NCBI GenBank assembly: GCA_029567325.1
Contig: JAKQLF010000243.1
Span: forward strand, 1 to 64,000
Direction of reading: 5' to 3'
DNA length: 64,000 nt
DNA from: Bacteroidota bacterium
GTDB taxonomy: Bacteria; Bacteroidota; Bacteroidia; Chitinophagales; Saprospiraceae
Of this stretch, positions 9,426-18,691 are shown piece by piece (within the stretch, counting starts at the first letter, position 1; each line of letters begins with the position of its first letter). A program made the translations under genes and the position numbers. The notes beneath the pieces are model-generated. The model worked only from the letters and a program-made list of their open reading frames with translations, did no database searches and was not told where the DNA came from.

Positions 9426-10235
9426 TTGGATAATTTTGACAATATGATGCCATGTAAAATCTGTGGTGGGACAACAAAAAAAATATTTACAGCTCCCGTT
9501 TTGGATAAATACCCTGTAGACTATCATCAGTGTAATGTTTGCAAGTTTATCCAACCTGACGACCCATTTTGGTTGCAGGAAGCTTATTCCTCAGCAATAA
9601 CTAGTTTGGATATAGGTTTAGTGACACGCAATCAGGAATTGAAAAATGTGGTTCACAATGTTGTTTATTTTCTTTTTGACAAAAAAGGTAAATTTATCGA
9701 TTATGGGGGAGGTTATGGTCTCTTGGTCAGAATGCTCCGCGATAGAAATTTGGATTTTTATAGGCAAGACAAATACTGTGAGAACTTGTTTGCAAAACAC
9801 TTTGATGAGACAGATGCAGGCACAAATTCCTTTGAATTACTTACGAGTTTTGAGGTATTTGAGCATTTAGAAGATCCAATTTCCGAGTTAGAGAAAATGT
9901 TTAGATATGCTCCTTCTGTTCTTTTCTCAACTGTTTTGCAACCAGATGACGTAGCTATTAGCCCAGATTCTTGGTGGTATGTGATGCCTGAGATCGGACA
10001 ACATATCAGCCTTTTTTCTCATCAATCACTCGAAAAGCTTGCTGAAAAATATAATAAACGCATATACTCAAATAAAAACATACATTTGATCACAGATCAA
10101 AAGGTAAATAAATTCATTTTTTGGTTATGCACTAAGCCTATCATATCTGGTTTTGTCAATTTTTTTATTCCCAAAAGATCTCTATTAATGCAAGACTTTA
10201 ATTATTTAAAACGAAAATTATTTAATAAACAATAA
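9426..10235 (+). CDS. SAM-dependent methyltransferase with N-terminal zinc-ribbon-like motif (copy B)
   Basis: Paralogue of the protein encoded at 7607, with the same layout: CKICGG and CNVCKF Cys pairs, SAM loop FIDYGGGYG, then FEVFEHLEDP. By eye the two share well over half of their residues in the first 150 positions. The start is uncertain: TTG 9426 gives 269 residues, the same length as copy A, while ATG 9444 gives 263. An in-frame stop at 9417 rules out anything longer. Lying 31 bases after gmd, it is probably co-transcribed. A tandem duplication around gmd followed by divergence would let the pair modify two positions or two sugars (inference). Confidence 0.78.
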   Translation: MDNFDNMMPCKICGGTTKKIFTAPVLDKYPVDYHQCNVCKFIQPDDPFWLQEAYSSAITSLDIGLVTRNQELKNVVHNVVYFLFDKKGKFIDYGGGYGLLVRMLRDRNLDFYRQDKYCENLFAKHFDETDAGTNSFELLTSFEVFEHLEDPISELEKMFRYAPSVLFSTVLQPDDVAISPDSWWYVMPEIGQHISLFSHQSLEKLAEKYNKRIYSNKNIHLITDQKVNKFIFWLCTKPIISGFVNFFIPKRSLLMQDFNYLKRKLFNKQ

Positions 10236-10255
10236 TTCGGGGATGTGTATTTGTT

Positions 10256-11182
10256 TTACCTTTTAAACCACTTTTTTATTTCATAAACCCACCCTTTAAC
10301 TATAGTCTTTCTTAAAAAACGGCCCTTTCCAAAAAAAGTATTAAAAATCATTAAATCAAGAATAGAATCTGGAAACAATTTACTTCTTGGAATGTAAATT
10401 GACTCTATATTTATTTCATCCTTAGCTTTGACTTCATATTTACTTTCTCCTGGTTTAAAGTGAGTCCCACCTGTGACAAAACCTATGTTTTGAATCAGAT
10501 TGATTGGAGGAATAAGACATTTTCCTCCATTTGCCCAAATTGAAAACAACCAATAATAGTCCCAAGTATTGATCAAATCCGGAAAATAAGTTATTTCTTT
10601 ATGTTTGTTTCTCCAATAATTTTTTTCTTGTTGGGTGTAAAATGTGATTTGCATTTCCTTAAAATCAGGCAAATTAAAACTGAATTTTTCCCACCTGTCT
10701 CGCCAACTTGCCCAGCCCCAAATTAATGGATATTTTGTTATTTGTATGGTTGACAATTGTAATTCACTAAAAATTTGAGAACCTCCAATACAATAAATAT
10801 CAGAGTTTTTAAAACGAGGAAGCATAAAGTCACAATATTCAAAAAACTTTAAAGAAGGCAAACAATCATCTTCAAGAATTATACCTGCCTCTTCATGTGC
10901 AAAAAACCAAGATATACCATTGAAACACCCCATTTTACATCCTTGATTTTGCTGTGAATAATTGTAATACACCTCACATTTCCAATCAACTTTGTGGAAG
11001 ATATCTTTGACAGCTTCAGTATTTATCACATCTTCATTATTATGCTCCCGAGGCCCGTCTGCTGTGATGTATAACTTTTCGGGCTGGTACAACCTGATCA
11101 TTTCAAAAACCTTTTTGGTTGTATCAGGTCTATTGAATACTATAAACAATACTGGATGTTTTCTGCTTTTTGGTTCGGACAT
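10256..11182 (-). CDS. Nucleotide-sugar glycosyltransferase, GT-A/GNT-I-like
   Basis: A 308-residue protein with a GT-A fold signature: LFIVFNRPDTTKKVF at the start, LYITADGPR, then the metal-binding acidic motif IILEDDCLP and a WGWASWRDRW block. Proteins of this type are usually annotated as nucleotide-diphospho-sugar or GNT-I-like transferases of polysaccharide loci; donor and acceptor are unknown. I start it at ATG 11182 (MSEPKSRKHP) rather than 11212, since the ten extra residues add nothing typical. It runs opposite to its neighbours, converging on methyltransferase B with a 20-base gap. Confidence 0.72.
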   Translation of the reverse strand: MSEPKSRKHPVLFIVFNRPDTTKKVFEMIRLYQPEKLYITADGPREHNNEDVINTEAVKDIFHKVDWKCEVYYNYSQQNQGCKMGCFNGISWFFAHEEAGIILEDDCLPSLKFFEYCDFMLPRFKNSDIYCIGGSQIFSELQLSTIQITKYPLIWGWASWRDRWEKFSFNLPDFKEMQITFYTQQEKNYWRNKHKEITYFPDLINTWDYYWLFSIWANGGKCLIPPINLIQNIGFVTGGTHFKPGESKYEVKAKDEINIESIYIPRSKLFPDSILDLMIFNTFFGKGRFLRKTIVKGWVYEIKKWFKR

Positions 11183-11256
11183 AATATTTATAACATTTAT
11201 TATTGATCTCAACCAGCCATAAAGTGTAAAAGAATTTAGAGTGGTTATAGACCAGT

Positions 11257-11264
11257 CAAAGATA
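11257..11264 (-). promoter_or_regulatory. -7 box (TATCTTTG) for the GNT-like gene
   Basis: The minus strand reads TATCTTTG about 75 bases before the chosen start at 11182. A TTTG lies at 11289-11292 but the 24-base spacing is long. Confidence 0.4.
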
Positions 11265-11388
11265 AGCTAAGGTGTTGATGATTATATACAAATTTTATTC
11301 GTAATTTATAATTATCTGACAAACGCACATTTATGCATATTTTATAGTCACAATATTGCTGTCTTTATACCATATGTTATTATTTATT

Positions 11389-11396
11389 TACCTTTG
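11389..11396 (+). promoter_or_regulatory. -7 box (TACCTTTG) overlapping the GTG start of the longest GT4 ORF
   Basis: The last base of TACCTTTG is the first base of the GTG at 11396. If this is the promoter, transcription starts near 11402 and that GTG cannot be the start, which favours TTG 11429. Confidence 0.45.
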
Positions 11397-11428
11397 TGTT
11401 TCTCTTTAAAAAGAATGAAAATATTACA

Positions 11429-12562
11429 TTGAGCAAAAAAATAAAGGTATTATTTGACTATCAAGCGTTCTCTATGCAAATGCACGGCGGAGTCTCTAGA
11501 CTATTTGCAGAATTGATTGCTAAATTGAGGAATTTTGAAGATATTGATACCTTACTTTATGCAGGAATTAATGACAACACCCACCTTAAAGAAATCGGCT
11601 TGAGTAAAGGATTTATTTCAAATTGGAGGTTTAAATACAAATCCAAGGTTTTGAATAATTTTTTACCCATATTAAACAAGGTAATAACTCGGTTGAGGTT
11701 AAATAAGCAATCTTTTGAAATATTTGTGCCTACCTATTTTGACCCATACTTTTTACCTTTTGCTTCCGACAAGCCTTTTATTTTGCCTGTTTTTGACATG
11801 ATTCATGAGTTATTTCCTCAATATTTTGATCCTTTGGATAAGACTAAGGCAAATAAAAAATTACTTTTACTTAACTCAACCAAAATTGTAGCCATATCCC
11901 AAAGCACTAAAAACGATATCCTTTGCTTATACCCTGAAATCAATCCTGATAAAATTGTTGTAATACCTTTAGCAAACTCCTTGAAGTCCTTAGGAAATAC
12001 GAATTTAAAACTCCCCGAAAAATACGTGCTCTTTGTTGGTACTAGAAAACGATATAAAAATTGGGAGCAATTCATCAGAGCTTGTTCTTTGTTGGTCAAA
12101 TCAGGTATTGATTTTAAAATAGTTTGCGTGGGAGGTGGTACTTTCAGTGCTAATGAAACCATATTTCTTGAACAAAATGAATGCCTTTCCATCACACACC
12201 AAATGACCGTCACAGATGAAGATCTACCATATGTCTATAAAAATGCACGTGTATTCGTTTTTCCATCTTTGTATGAAGGGTTTGGAATTCCTGTCCTCGA
12301 AGCTATGGAAAATGAATGCCCAGTAATATTATATCCTATCAGCTCTTTTCCGGAAGTAGCTGGTGATGCAGGAGTTTACCCCAAATCATCTTCCGACGAA
12401 GATTTGGCGACCTCCATAAATGAAATGCTTGCTAATCCAATCTTACGCCAAGAACACATTACTAAAGGACTTTCGCAAGCAGGCAAGTTCAGCTGGAAAA
12501 AGCATGCTGATCAATGGCATCAACTTATTTTGGATTTGGTTTCAAACAAATCAAAAAAATGA
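11429..12562 (+). CDS. GT4-type glycosyltransferase (copy B)
   Basis: Retaining GT-B glycosyltransferase, paralogue of the gene at 6050. It has HGGVSRLF in the N-terminal half, CVGGG and EGFGIPVLE in the donor half, and SSFPEVAGDAG near the end. I chose TTG 11429 (MSKKIKVLFDYQAF) because it gives 377 residues, identical to copy A, and clears the promoter box at 11389. GTG 11396 is the alternative. Its stop overlaps the start of the GT2 gene (ATGA), so the two are translationally coupled. It probably adds another sugar of the same repeat unit. Confidence 0.86.
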   Translation: MSKKIKVLFDYQAFSMQMHGGVSRLFAELIAKLRNFEDIDTLLYAGINDNTHLKEIGLSKGFISNWRFKYKSKVLNNFLPILNKVITRLRLNKQSFEIFVPTYFDPYFLPFASDKPFILPVFDMIHELFPQYFDPLDKTKANKKLLLLNSTKIVAISQSTKNDILCLYPEINPDKIVVIPLANSLKSLGNTNLKLPEKYVLFVGTRKRYKNWEQFIRACSLLVKSGIDFKIVCVGGGTFSANETIFLEQNECLSITHQMTVTDEDLPYVYKNARVFVFPSLYEGFGIPVLEAMENECPVILYPISSFPEVAGDAGVYPKSSSDEDLATSINEMLANPILRQEHITKGLSQAGKFSWKKHADQWHQLILDLVSNKSKK

Positions 12563-13314
12563 ATCAAGATAAGCTTTCAATAATCACCATCTGTTACAAC
12601 CGAGTTTCTGACATTTCGCTCACTTTACAAAGCGTTGCTAATCAGTCCTATAAAGAAATCCAATACATTGTCATCGATGGTGCTTCTACTGATGGCACTT
12701 TGGATGTTTTAAAATTGTATGATTCCAAAATTTCTAACTTAGTCAATGAGCGTGATAAAGGAATCTACAATGCAATGAACAAAGGGCTCTCCTTAGCTAC
12801 GGGGGACTATGTTTTGTTTATCAACGGTGGTGATCAATTGTATGATGACCAAACCATTCAAAAAGTTTTTGAACACTCAAATGGGGAAGATATCTTGTAT
12901 GGTGAATGTATGTTTATCGATGAAAATGGAACTCATCTAGGATTGCGCACAGAACTTACCAATAGGCCTCTCCCTGAAACTATCAATAAAAATACTTTCC
13001 TTTACGGATCAAATATCTCTCACCAGTCATTTATAGCAAAACGAAAAATTATTGGTCAATTCCAGGAAGATGACTTCAAAATAGTAGCTGATTTGGACTG
13101 GATGATCAAAGCCATGAACGCAAGTAAATCATATAAAAAATTAAACTTCCCCATTTCAAAGTTTTTGGCCGGAGGCACAAGTACATCACATTGGAAAAAA
13201 GCCATGAATGAAAGATTCAAACTTTATGTGCGTCATTATGGTCTACTCAAAACCATACTTGCTCACCTGGTAATCGCTCAAAAATCTGTCTTCAAAAAAA
13301 TTGGATTACGTTAA
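12559..13314 (+). CDS. GT2 family glycosyltransferase
   Basis: A 251-residue inverting GT-A enzyme of the type annotated as WcaA/colanic-acid-like. It starts with LSIITICYNR, contains VIDGASTDGT and the ERDKGIYNAMNKGL block, and has FINGGDQLYDD as the metal/DXD-like region. ATG 12559 overlaps the preceding stop by four bases (ATGA), a strong reason to reject the longer start at 12514. Its stop overlaps by four bases the stop of the convergent YfhO-like gene. It acts on the cytoplasmic face with a nucleotide-sugar donor; specificity is unknown. Confidence 0.88.
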   Translation: MNQDKLSIITICYNRVSDISLTLQSVANQSYKEIQYIVIDGASTDGTLDVLKLYDSKISNLVNERDKGIYNAMNKGLSLATGDYVLFINGGDQLYDDQTIQKVFEHSNGEDILYGECMFIDENGTHLGLRTELTNRPLPETINKNTFLYGSNISHQSFIAKRKIIGQFQEDDFKIVADLDWMIKAMNASKSYKKLNFPISKFLAGGTSTSHWKKAMNERFKLYVRHYGLLKTILAHLVIAQKSVFKKIGLR

Positions 13315-15734
13315 CTAAGGCTTTCTTTGCCTTTCACAAAGTAATCCCACTTTGCCTTTCCGATCACACCTACAAAGGAAAGAATGATGAGCAATGTACA
13401 AATCAAGGCAATATTTTGGCCAGCAAAATAAGCTTTTGGTTTAAACTCAAACATGATTTTATGTGATCCTGCTGGTACATTCATCGCCCTTAAAATATAA
13501 TTAGCCCTGAAATGTGGCACAGCTTTTCCGTCAACATAGGCTTGCCAACCTTTATCCGGTCCATACCAAATTTCAGAAAAGACAACCATTCCATCTTTAT
13601 CCGAGGTTGATTCATATTCGATTTTATTGGGACTGAAGGCAGTCATTTTCACGCTACCTTGCACAGTTGTGTCCAAAGTATTAGAAACTAAACTTGCAAA
13701 TTCTTTATGTACAACCGCGGTATTTGCAGGACTTATCACACTGAGCGCGTCAATTTCTTCATTATTGGTGTCCACCATTTTCACTGATTTCACATACCAC
13801 GCAGTACCCAAAGCTCCAGGATTTACTTGAACAATTGGCTGTTCATTTGGCCCCATACTGATGAAGTACTTGGTATTGAGCATGTCAAACGCTTTTTGAT
13901 TGCCTTTGGACAAGTGATTTACAATCATATCCTGATAACGTTGAAGCTTGGCAGCATGATATCCACCTATTGATCGATGGAAATAAGAAGCTATCGTTGA
14001 TTGAAATGGGTCTGAGATTCCATCATAAACCCTATAACCTAAACTTTTATCTTGTAATATTTGCTCATCTACTGGCCTAGGTTTGGTAAAGGCCATTCTC
14101 TCAGATTTTTTTACAAACACGGCTTCTGGCATATAAGTCTTTCCTACACCAAACAAGTCTGCCAATACCACCAATGTCAATAAAATAAAAACATACTCTT
14201 TTTTGAGTTTAGATTTTAAATAGAGCCAGAGAATGCCTGCAACCAATGCGATAAACAAGAAACTTCTGAATGATGAATTACGGAAAAGGATTCTCCTCTG
14301 TTCTTCCAAAATGTCAATGATTTGTTGGTAATTGGCGTCAGCATTTCCAGAAAAACTAAACAATGAGGTGCCGATCATGGCCATCAATAGACAAAATCCA
14401 CCCAAAATACCAGCAGAAATCAAAAGTGGTTTGATAAATTTAGTTTTTTCATTTCCAGCATCTTCAATGGCTTTCAATCCAAAAGCGGCTAAAAAAGGTA
14501 AAAATAAAATGGAGATAGATAAGACCGAATTTGGAGTTCTGAACTTATTAAACATCGGAAAATAATTGAATAAAATTCTATTGAATAATTCGAAATTTTT
14601 ACCCATGGATAAAAATACGGTTATCAAAAAAGCACTTACTAACCACCATTTAGTACTACCCTTCACAATCAGTGCTGAAAACAAAAATAGAAAAAGCAAA
14701 GTTGCACCCAAATAAATAGGCCCGCTTGTAAAAGGTAAGTCTCCCCAATAAGTTGGTGCTTGCATCTCTTTTCTCATACCTACTTTTTGGGCGAGATAAG
14801 AGTCCTTGGCAACCCATCTTCCACTTCCACCTCCCACAAAATCAGGAATTAATCCTGAAAAAACATCCTTCACACCATTGCTCCATTGCATCGCATACTC
14901 CCATTCCAAGCCATCTCCTTCTTTTTTAGAGGTGGATACTTCTGAAGCATTTGCAGCCTCCAAAATAGGCGCACCTCTCATAGTATCTTTGGCATATTCG
15001 TAAGTTGTAAAAAGGTTTGTTGCATTTGCTCCTACGGCCAATGCTACTCCAACAACCAAGATTGCCGCAGATTTGGCTAAATGTGCAAAATCACCTCCCT
15101 TGATAGCATTATAAATCTCCAAAATAATCATCGGGATAAAGGTCAAAGCCAGGTAGTAAGTCATTTGTGGGTGACCTGAGTTTACATTGAGGGCCAAACC
15201 AAAAGTAAACAAAGCTGCACCAATTAAATACTTGTGTTTGGTAATTAAATAAGTACCCCCTATTAAAAATGGCATGGTCATAATTGTCCATACCTTAGTC
15301 ATGTGTCCTGCCTCATACAGAATAATGTTGTTTGTACCAAAGCCAAAACCAATGCTGGCCATCAGCCCAAGAATAGGATGAAATCCCATTAAGACCATGC
15401 AAAAATAAAACATCAACATGCCCATGATAAAACTACCTGCTGGGTCTGATATATAAAGACTAAATAAACTCCTTACAGTTGGCCACAAATCCTTATTATT
15501 TTCAGCATAAATCTGGTAAGCTGGCATACCGCTAAACATGGAAGACCACAAAGCGGCATCGTCATGAGATTTATTATATTCATGCAACTCTTGAGCCGCA
15601 CCAGCCGCTTGAGTCATATCTGATTGATTGATCAATTTCCCACTGAATTGTGGCAGAAAGAATATTGTATTGACAAGTATAATGACAGCAATACATAATA
15701 CATGTTGTATAATCTCTCCTTTCTTAATATTCAT
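13311..15734 (-). CDS. YfhO family large membrane protein, putative lipid-linked glycosyltransferase
   Basis: An 807-residue protein with an N-terminal membrane segment, an extracytoplasmic loop, about a dozen further membrane helices to residue 530, then a beta-rich soluble domain (EIWYGPDKGWQAYVDG) and a final helix. That pattern matches YfhO/DUF6044-type GT-C proteins, linked in Firmicutes to glycosylation of surface polymers using lipid-linked sugars. Size and topology fit the Bacteroidota members. It lies inside the polysaccharide locus on the opposite strand and may decorate the exported glycan in the periplasm. Family assignment is good; the reaction is inference. Confidence 0.82.
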   Translation of the reverse strand: MNIKKGEIIQHVLCIAVIILVNTIFFLPQFSGKLINQSDMTQAAGAAQELHEYNKSHDDAALWSSMFSGMPAYQIYAENNKDLWPTVRSLFSLYISDPAGSFIMGMLMFYFCMVLMGFHPILGLMASIGFGFGTNNIILYEAGHMTKVWTIMTMPFLIGGTYLITKHKYLIGAALFTFGLALNVNSGHPQMTYYLALTFIPMIILEIYNAIKGGDFAHLAKSAAILVVGVALAVGANATNLFTTYEYAKDTMRGAPILEAANASEVSTSKKEGDGLEWEYAMQWSNGVKDVFSGLIPDFVGGGSGRWVAKDSYLAQKVGMRKEMQAPTYWGDLPFTSGPIYLGATLLFLFLFSALIVKGSTKWWLVSAFLITVFLSMGKNFELFNRILFNYFPMFNKFRTPNSVLSISILFLPFLAAFGLKAIEDAGNEKTKFIKPLLISAGILGGFCLLMAMIGTSLFSFSGNADANYQQIIDILEEQRRILFRNSSFRSFLFIALVAGILWLYLKSKLKKEYVFILLTLVVLADLFGVGKTYMPEAVFVKKSERMAFTKPRPVDEQILQDKSLGYRVYDGISDPFQSTIASYFHRSIGGYHAAKLQRYQDMIVNHLSKGNQKAFDMLNTKYFISMGPNEQPIVQVNPGALGTAWYVKSVKMVDTNNEEIDALSVISPANTAVVHKEFASLVSNTLDTTVQGSVKMTAFSPNKIEYESTSDKDGMVVFSEIWYGPDKGWQAYVDGKAVPHFRANYILRAMNVPAGSHKIMFEFKPKAYFAGQNIALICTLLIILSFVGVIGKAKWDYFVKGKESLS

Positions 15735-15755
15735 GATACCAGTAGTTTAGTTTGG

Positions 15756-15763
15756 CAAAAGTA
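15756..15763 (-). promoter_or_regulatory. -7 box (TACTTTTG) for the YfhO-like gene
   Basis: The minus strand reads TACTTTTG 22 bases before ATG 15734, predicting a leader of about 15 bases. Confidence 0.5.
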
Positions 15764-15816
15764 TGTTTAAAATGTAAAATATGTAAATTTACGACATCAT
15801 ATATAAATAATAATAA

Positions 15817-16626
15817 ATGTTATTTTTATCCAGGCCTTATGGTCAGCGAAGCAATCAGCTTTTCCAACACATTCATCTTGATTCATACTGTAGAAAGAAT
15901 GGACTATCATATAAAAATTACTTTTTATACAGTATGAAAAATGATTATTTGCTTCAAGGTGCTGAAACTCACTTATCAAAGTTTGGATATGTATTTTTTA
16001 AATTATTGAATGATTTGCGGATTGGGAAATATTTAAGTTATAAGTTTCATCTTGGTGGCAACAACGCAGAATTCAGGAAAAAAATTGATCATAATTGGAT
16101 TTTATATGCTTCTGATTTTGGTTTCAGATCCATAGAAACTACTAAAAAAGATCGGGCCCTCTATCAAAAAATGTTCACGCCAAAACACATAGATGCAGAG
16201 AAATTTACTCCATTCTTAAATCGAAAGGAAGATCAAATAATTTTAGGTTTACACGTGAGAAGGGGTGATTACAAGACTTGGTATGACGGTAAGTATTTTT
16301 ATGATGATGAAGTGTATGGTTCGGTGGTGGTGAAATTTGGATCTTTGGTTCAAAAAAAATTAAAAATTATTGTATTTACAAATGATGATGAATTAGACAC
16401 AAAAAGATACCTTTCGTTGTCGGAAGAAAAGCAGGTTTTCTTCTCAAAATTTAATGCTGTTGAAGACCATTATATGATGTCAAAATGTGATTTTTTAATT
16501 GGACCGCCAAGTACGTTTACTGCCTGGGCTAGTTACATGGGCGAAGTGCCTCTGATGTATATTGAGAGCCCTGATAGAAACTTTACCATAGAAGATTTTA
16601 AAATTTGTGATGGAGAAACGAATTAA
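15817..16626 (+). CDS. GT11 alpha-1,2-fucosyltransferase-like protein
   Basis: A 269-residue protein with the N-terminal RPYGQRSNQLFQ (GT11 proteins usually have GGLGNQLFQ), the donor-binding LHVRRGDYKTWYDGKYF (HxRRxD motif) and the C-terminal FLIGPPSTFTAWASYMG, which corresponds to the SNSTFSWW-type block. GT11 enzymes use GDP-L-fucose, which fits gmd upstream. The N-terminal motif is altered (QRSNQ for GNQ), so donor or acceptor may differ. The next gene starts inside its last codons, giving a 17-base overlap and coupled expression. Confidence 0.72.
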   Translation: MLFLSRPYGQRSNQLFQHIHLDSYCRKNGLSYKNYFLYSMKNDYLLQGAETHLSKFGYVFFKLLNDLRIGKYLSYKFHLGGNNAEFRKKIDHNWILYASDFGFRSIETTKKDRALYQKMFTPKHIDAEKFTPFLNRKEDQIILGLHVRRGDYKTWYDGKYFYDDEVYGSVVVKFGSLVQKKLKIIVFTNDDELDTKRYLSLSEEKQVFFSKFNAVEDHYMMSKCDFLIGPPSTFTAWASYMGEVPLMYIESPDRNFTIEDFKICDGETN

Positions 16627-18526
16627 GGGTTGCTCTAGCAATTCAATAATTGCTTGGAGGTTATTATTTTTTTGTTGGGCAAATCTTTTAATTGTCTCAT
16701 TAAATGCTCAGCAAAATGGCGGTTCTGCTTGTAATGGAACATTGGGAGAGAACATTTTTACAGATGGAGATTTTGGTAGAGGTACAGAAACTGTCTTACA
16801 AAAAGATCCACTCATAGCGCCCGGTTATACGTACACAACCAATCCCCCACCATATGATGGCTTTTATACCATTACCAATGACCTAGCAAAATGGTCAAAT
16901 TCTTTTATGGATTGGTTTATGCCAAAAGATAATAGCCCAGATCCAACGGGTTATATGATGGTTGTAAATGCCAGTGTTACACCAGGTCTATTTTACAAAC
17001 AAACCATCACGGGTTTATGCGAAAATACAAAATATGTTTTCTCAGCTGATGTGCTCAATTTGGATCGCATTGGTCTGCAAAATAGAATACAACCTAATGT
17101 ATCATTTGCCATAAACGGAGTTGTCAAATATTCTACAGGGAATGTGAGAAATGATCAAATTTGGAAAACCTATGATTTTACATTTGCGACAGACTCAAAC
17201 CAAACTACACTCGAACTTTCATTGATCAATAATGCACCTGGAGGTTTAGGAAATGACTTAGCCATTGATAACATAGCGTTCAGGGCTTGTGGTCCGGCAC
17301 TGGAAATCACTCCAGACAAAGTTGAAAATATTTGTGAAGATGGCGCTCCGATTGCTATTACTGCAATTGCAAATGTCGGCAGTGGAGAAACGGTTGAAGT
17401 ACAATGGCAACGCAGTGATGACATGGGTTTGACTTGGAATGATATCCCAGGACAGAATGATAAAGTATATTTACATAATATCAAAACGGCTGGCACTTAT
17501 TATTATCGGATTCTAGCTGCTGGTTCCAAGTCTGCTTTGTTGAATACAAAATGCAGAACGATCAGCCCAGTAAAAATCGTCAATGTAGTTCCCAAGAATT
17601 ATTTCGTGAGAGACACCATTTGTCAAGGACTTTCATATAATCAGGCTGGTAAAAATTATACAACCACTGGGGTTTTTGTGGACCAACTGATTTCTGTATT
17701 TGGTTGTGACAGCATCATTACATTGGATCTCACTGTTGTACCTCAAGGAAAAATAGAAGAAGATGTTGTAGCCACTGCGATTTCTTGTTTGGGTAAAAAT
17801 GACGGGGCAATTGATTTTGATATAATACAAATAGACAATCCTCCAGCTATAATTTCATTGGTAGACATGGGAGGAAATTCGTTTCCTTCATTTATTGATC
17901 TACCATCAAACACATATGAGTATACCATTACAGATAGATTTGGTTGTTTCAAAACTGATACTGTTACTGTGGAATCTGTCCCACTTTTTACCGTCGATTT
18001 GGGCCCTGATCGTATGGTCAATTTGGGCGAAACGGTTACTCTAACTGGACAGATTTCAGATTTGGTCTCGATATTTGGATGGGATCCTATTAATATCATA
18101 GACTGTATTCAAAACTGTCTTCCCTATAATTTTAAACCTCTTTCCAGTGTAACATTAAGTGTTTTGGCAACTTCGGCGAAAGGATGTCTAGCCAGCGATA
18201 CCATCAATATATTGGTAAATGAAGAATTAAAAGTCACTTTGCCAAACATCATCAGCTTAGCTAAAGACAGTGAAAACAGTTTTATCACTCTGAAAAACGG
18301 CCTCGAGGGCATTGCAGAACTCAACACATTCAACATTTATGACCGATGGGGCAATTTAATTCATCAAGCCACCCAACTTATTTTGGATGAGGACACCATT
18401 TTGTGGGATGGGACTACAGGTGATAATAAAATGGTGGAACAAGGAGTATACCCTTTTATACTTCAAGCTACGATGATCAATCAAAATAAAAAGACGCTTA
18501 CAGGAAATATTACGGTGGTCAAATAA
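16610..18526 (+). CDS. T9SS-exported protein with CHU_C-type (type B) C-terminal domain
   Basis: A 638-residue secreted protein. Residues 1-35 are a signal peptide ending near LNAQQNGG. A carbohydrate-binding-like beta domain follows to about residue 225 (LAIDNIAFRACGP), then an Ig/PKD-like stretch with CDSIITL. The end is a gliding-motility-type C-terminal domain (IYDRWGNLIHQ ... GVYPFIL), the type B sorting signal recognised by the type IX secretion system. ATG 16610 was chosen over GTG 16607. It is coupled to the GT11 gene, so it may bind or be decorated by the glycan made here (inference). I found no catalytic motif; an adhesin or structural surface protein is likely. Confidence 0.85.
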   Translation: MEKRIKGCSSNSIIAWRLLFFCWANLLIVSLNAQQNGGSACNGTLGENIFTDGDFGRGTETVLQKDPLIAPGYTYTTNPPPYDGFYTITNDLAKWSNSFMDWFMPKDNSPDPTGYMMVVNASVTPGLFYKQTITGLCENTKYVFSADVLNLDRIGLQNRIQPNVSFAINGVVKYSTGNVRNDQIWKTYDFTFATDSNQTTLELSLINNAPGGLGNDLAIDNIAFRACGPALEITPDKVENICEDGAPIAITAIANVGSGETVEVQWQRSDDMGLTWNDIPGQNDKVYLHNIKTAGTYYYRILAAGSKSALLNTKCRTISPVKIVNVVPKNYFVRDTICQGLSYNQAGKNYTTTGVFVDQLISVFGCDSIITLDLTVVPQGKIEEDVVATAISCLGKNDGAIDFDIIQIDNPPAIISLVDMGGNSFPSFIDLPSNTYEYTITDRFGCFKTDTVTVESVPLFTVDLGPDRMVNLGETVTLTGQISDLVSIFGWDPINIIDCIQNCLPYNFKPLSSVTLSVLATSAKGCLASDTINILVNEELKVTLPNIISLAKDSENSFITLKNGLEGIAELNTFNIYDRWGNLIHQATQLILDEDTILWDGTTGDNKMVEQGVYPFILQATMINQNKKTLTGNITVVK

Positions 18527-18565
18527 GGCTGCAATTACTATATCTTTTGAAAAACTTGGCTAAAC

Positions 18566-18596
18566 TTTGGGATTCTCAAAAATATCCCTATCTTTG
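18566..18596 (+). promoter_or_regulatory. Promoter of tRNA-fMet (TTTG-N19-TATCTTTG)
   Basis: TTTG at 18566-18569 and TATCTTTG at 18589-18596 are separated by 19 bases, a near-perfect Bacteroidota sigma-ABfr promoter. Transcription would begin about 10 bases before the mature tRNA. Confidence 0.85.
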
Positions 18597-18611
18597 CGCC
18601 ACAATTAACAT

Positions 18612-18684
18612 CGCGGGGTGGAGCAGTTGGTAGCTCGTCGGGCTCATAACCCGAAGGCCGTAGGTTCAAGTCCTGCCCCCGCTA
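18612..18684 (+). tRNA. Initiator tRNA-Met (CAT)
   Basis: A full cloverleaf is visible: acceptor GCGGGG/CCCCGC, D stem GAGC/GCTC, anticodon stem TCGGG/CCCGA around CTCATAA, T stem GTAGG/CCTGC around TTCAAGT. Two initiator marks are present: three consecutive G:C pairs next to the anticodon loop and an unpaired first position (C1 opposite T72). CCA is not encoded. It stands alone between its own promoter and terminator. Confidence 0.95.
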
Positions 18685-18691
18685 CTAAGAA

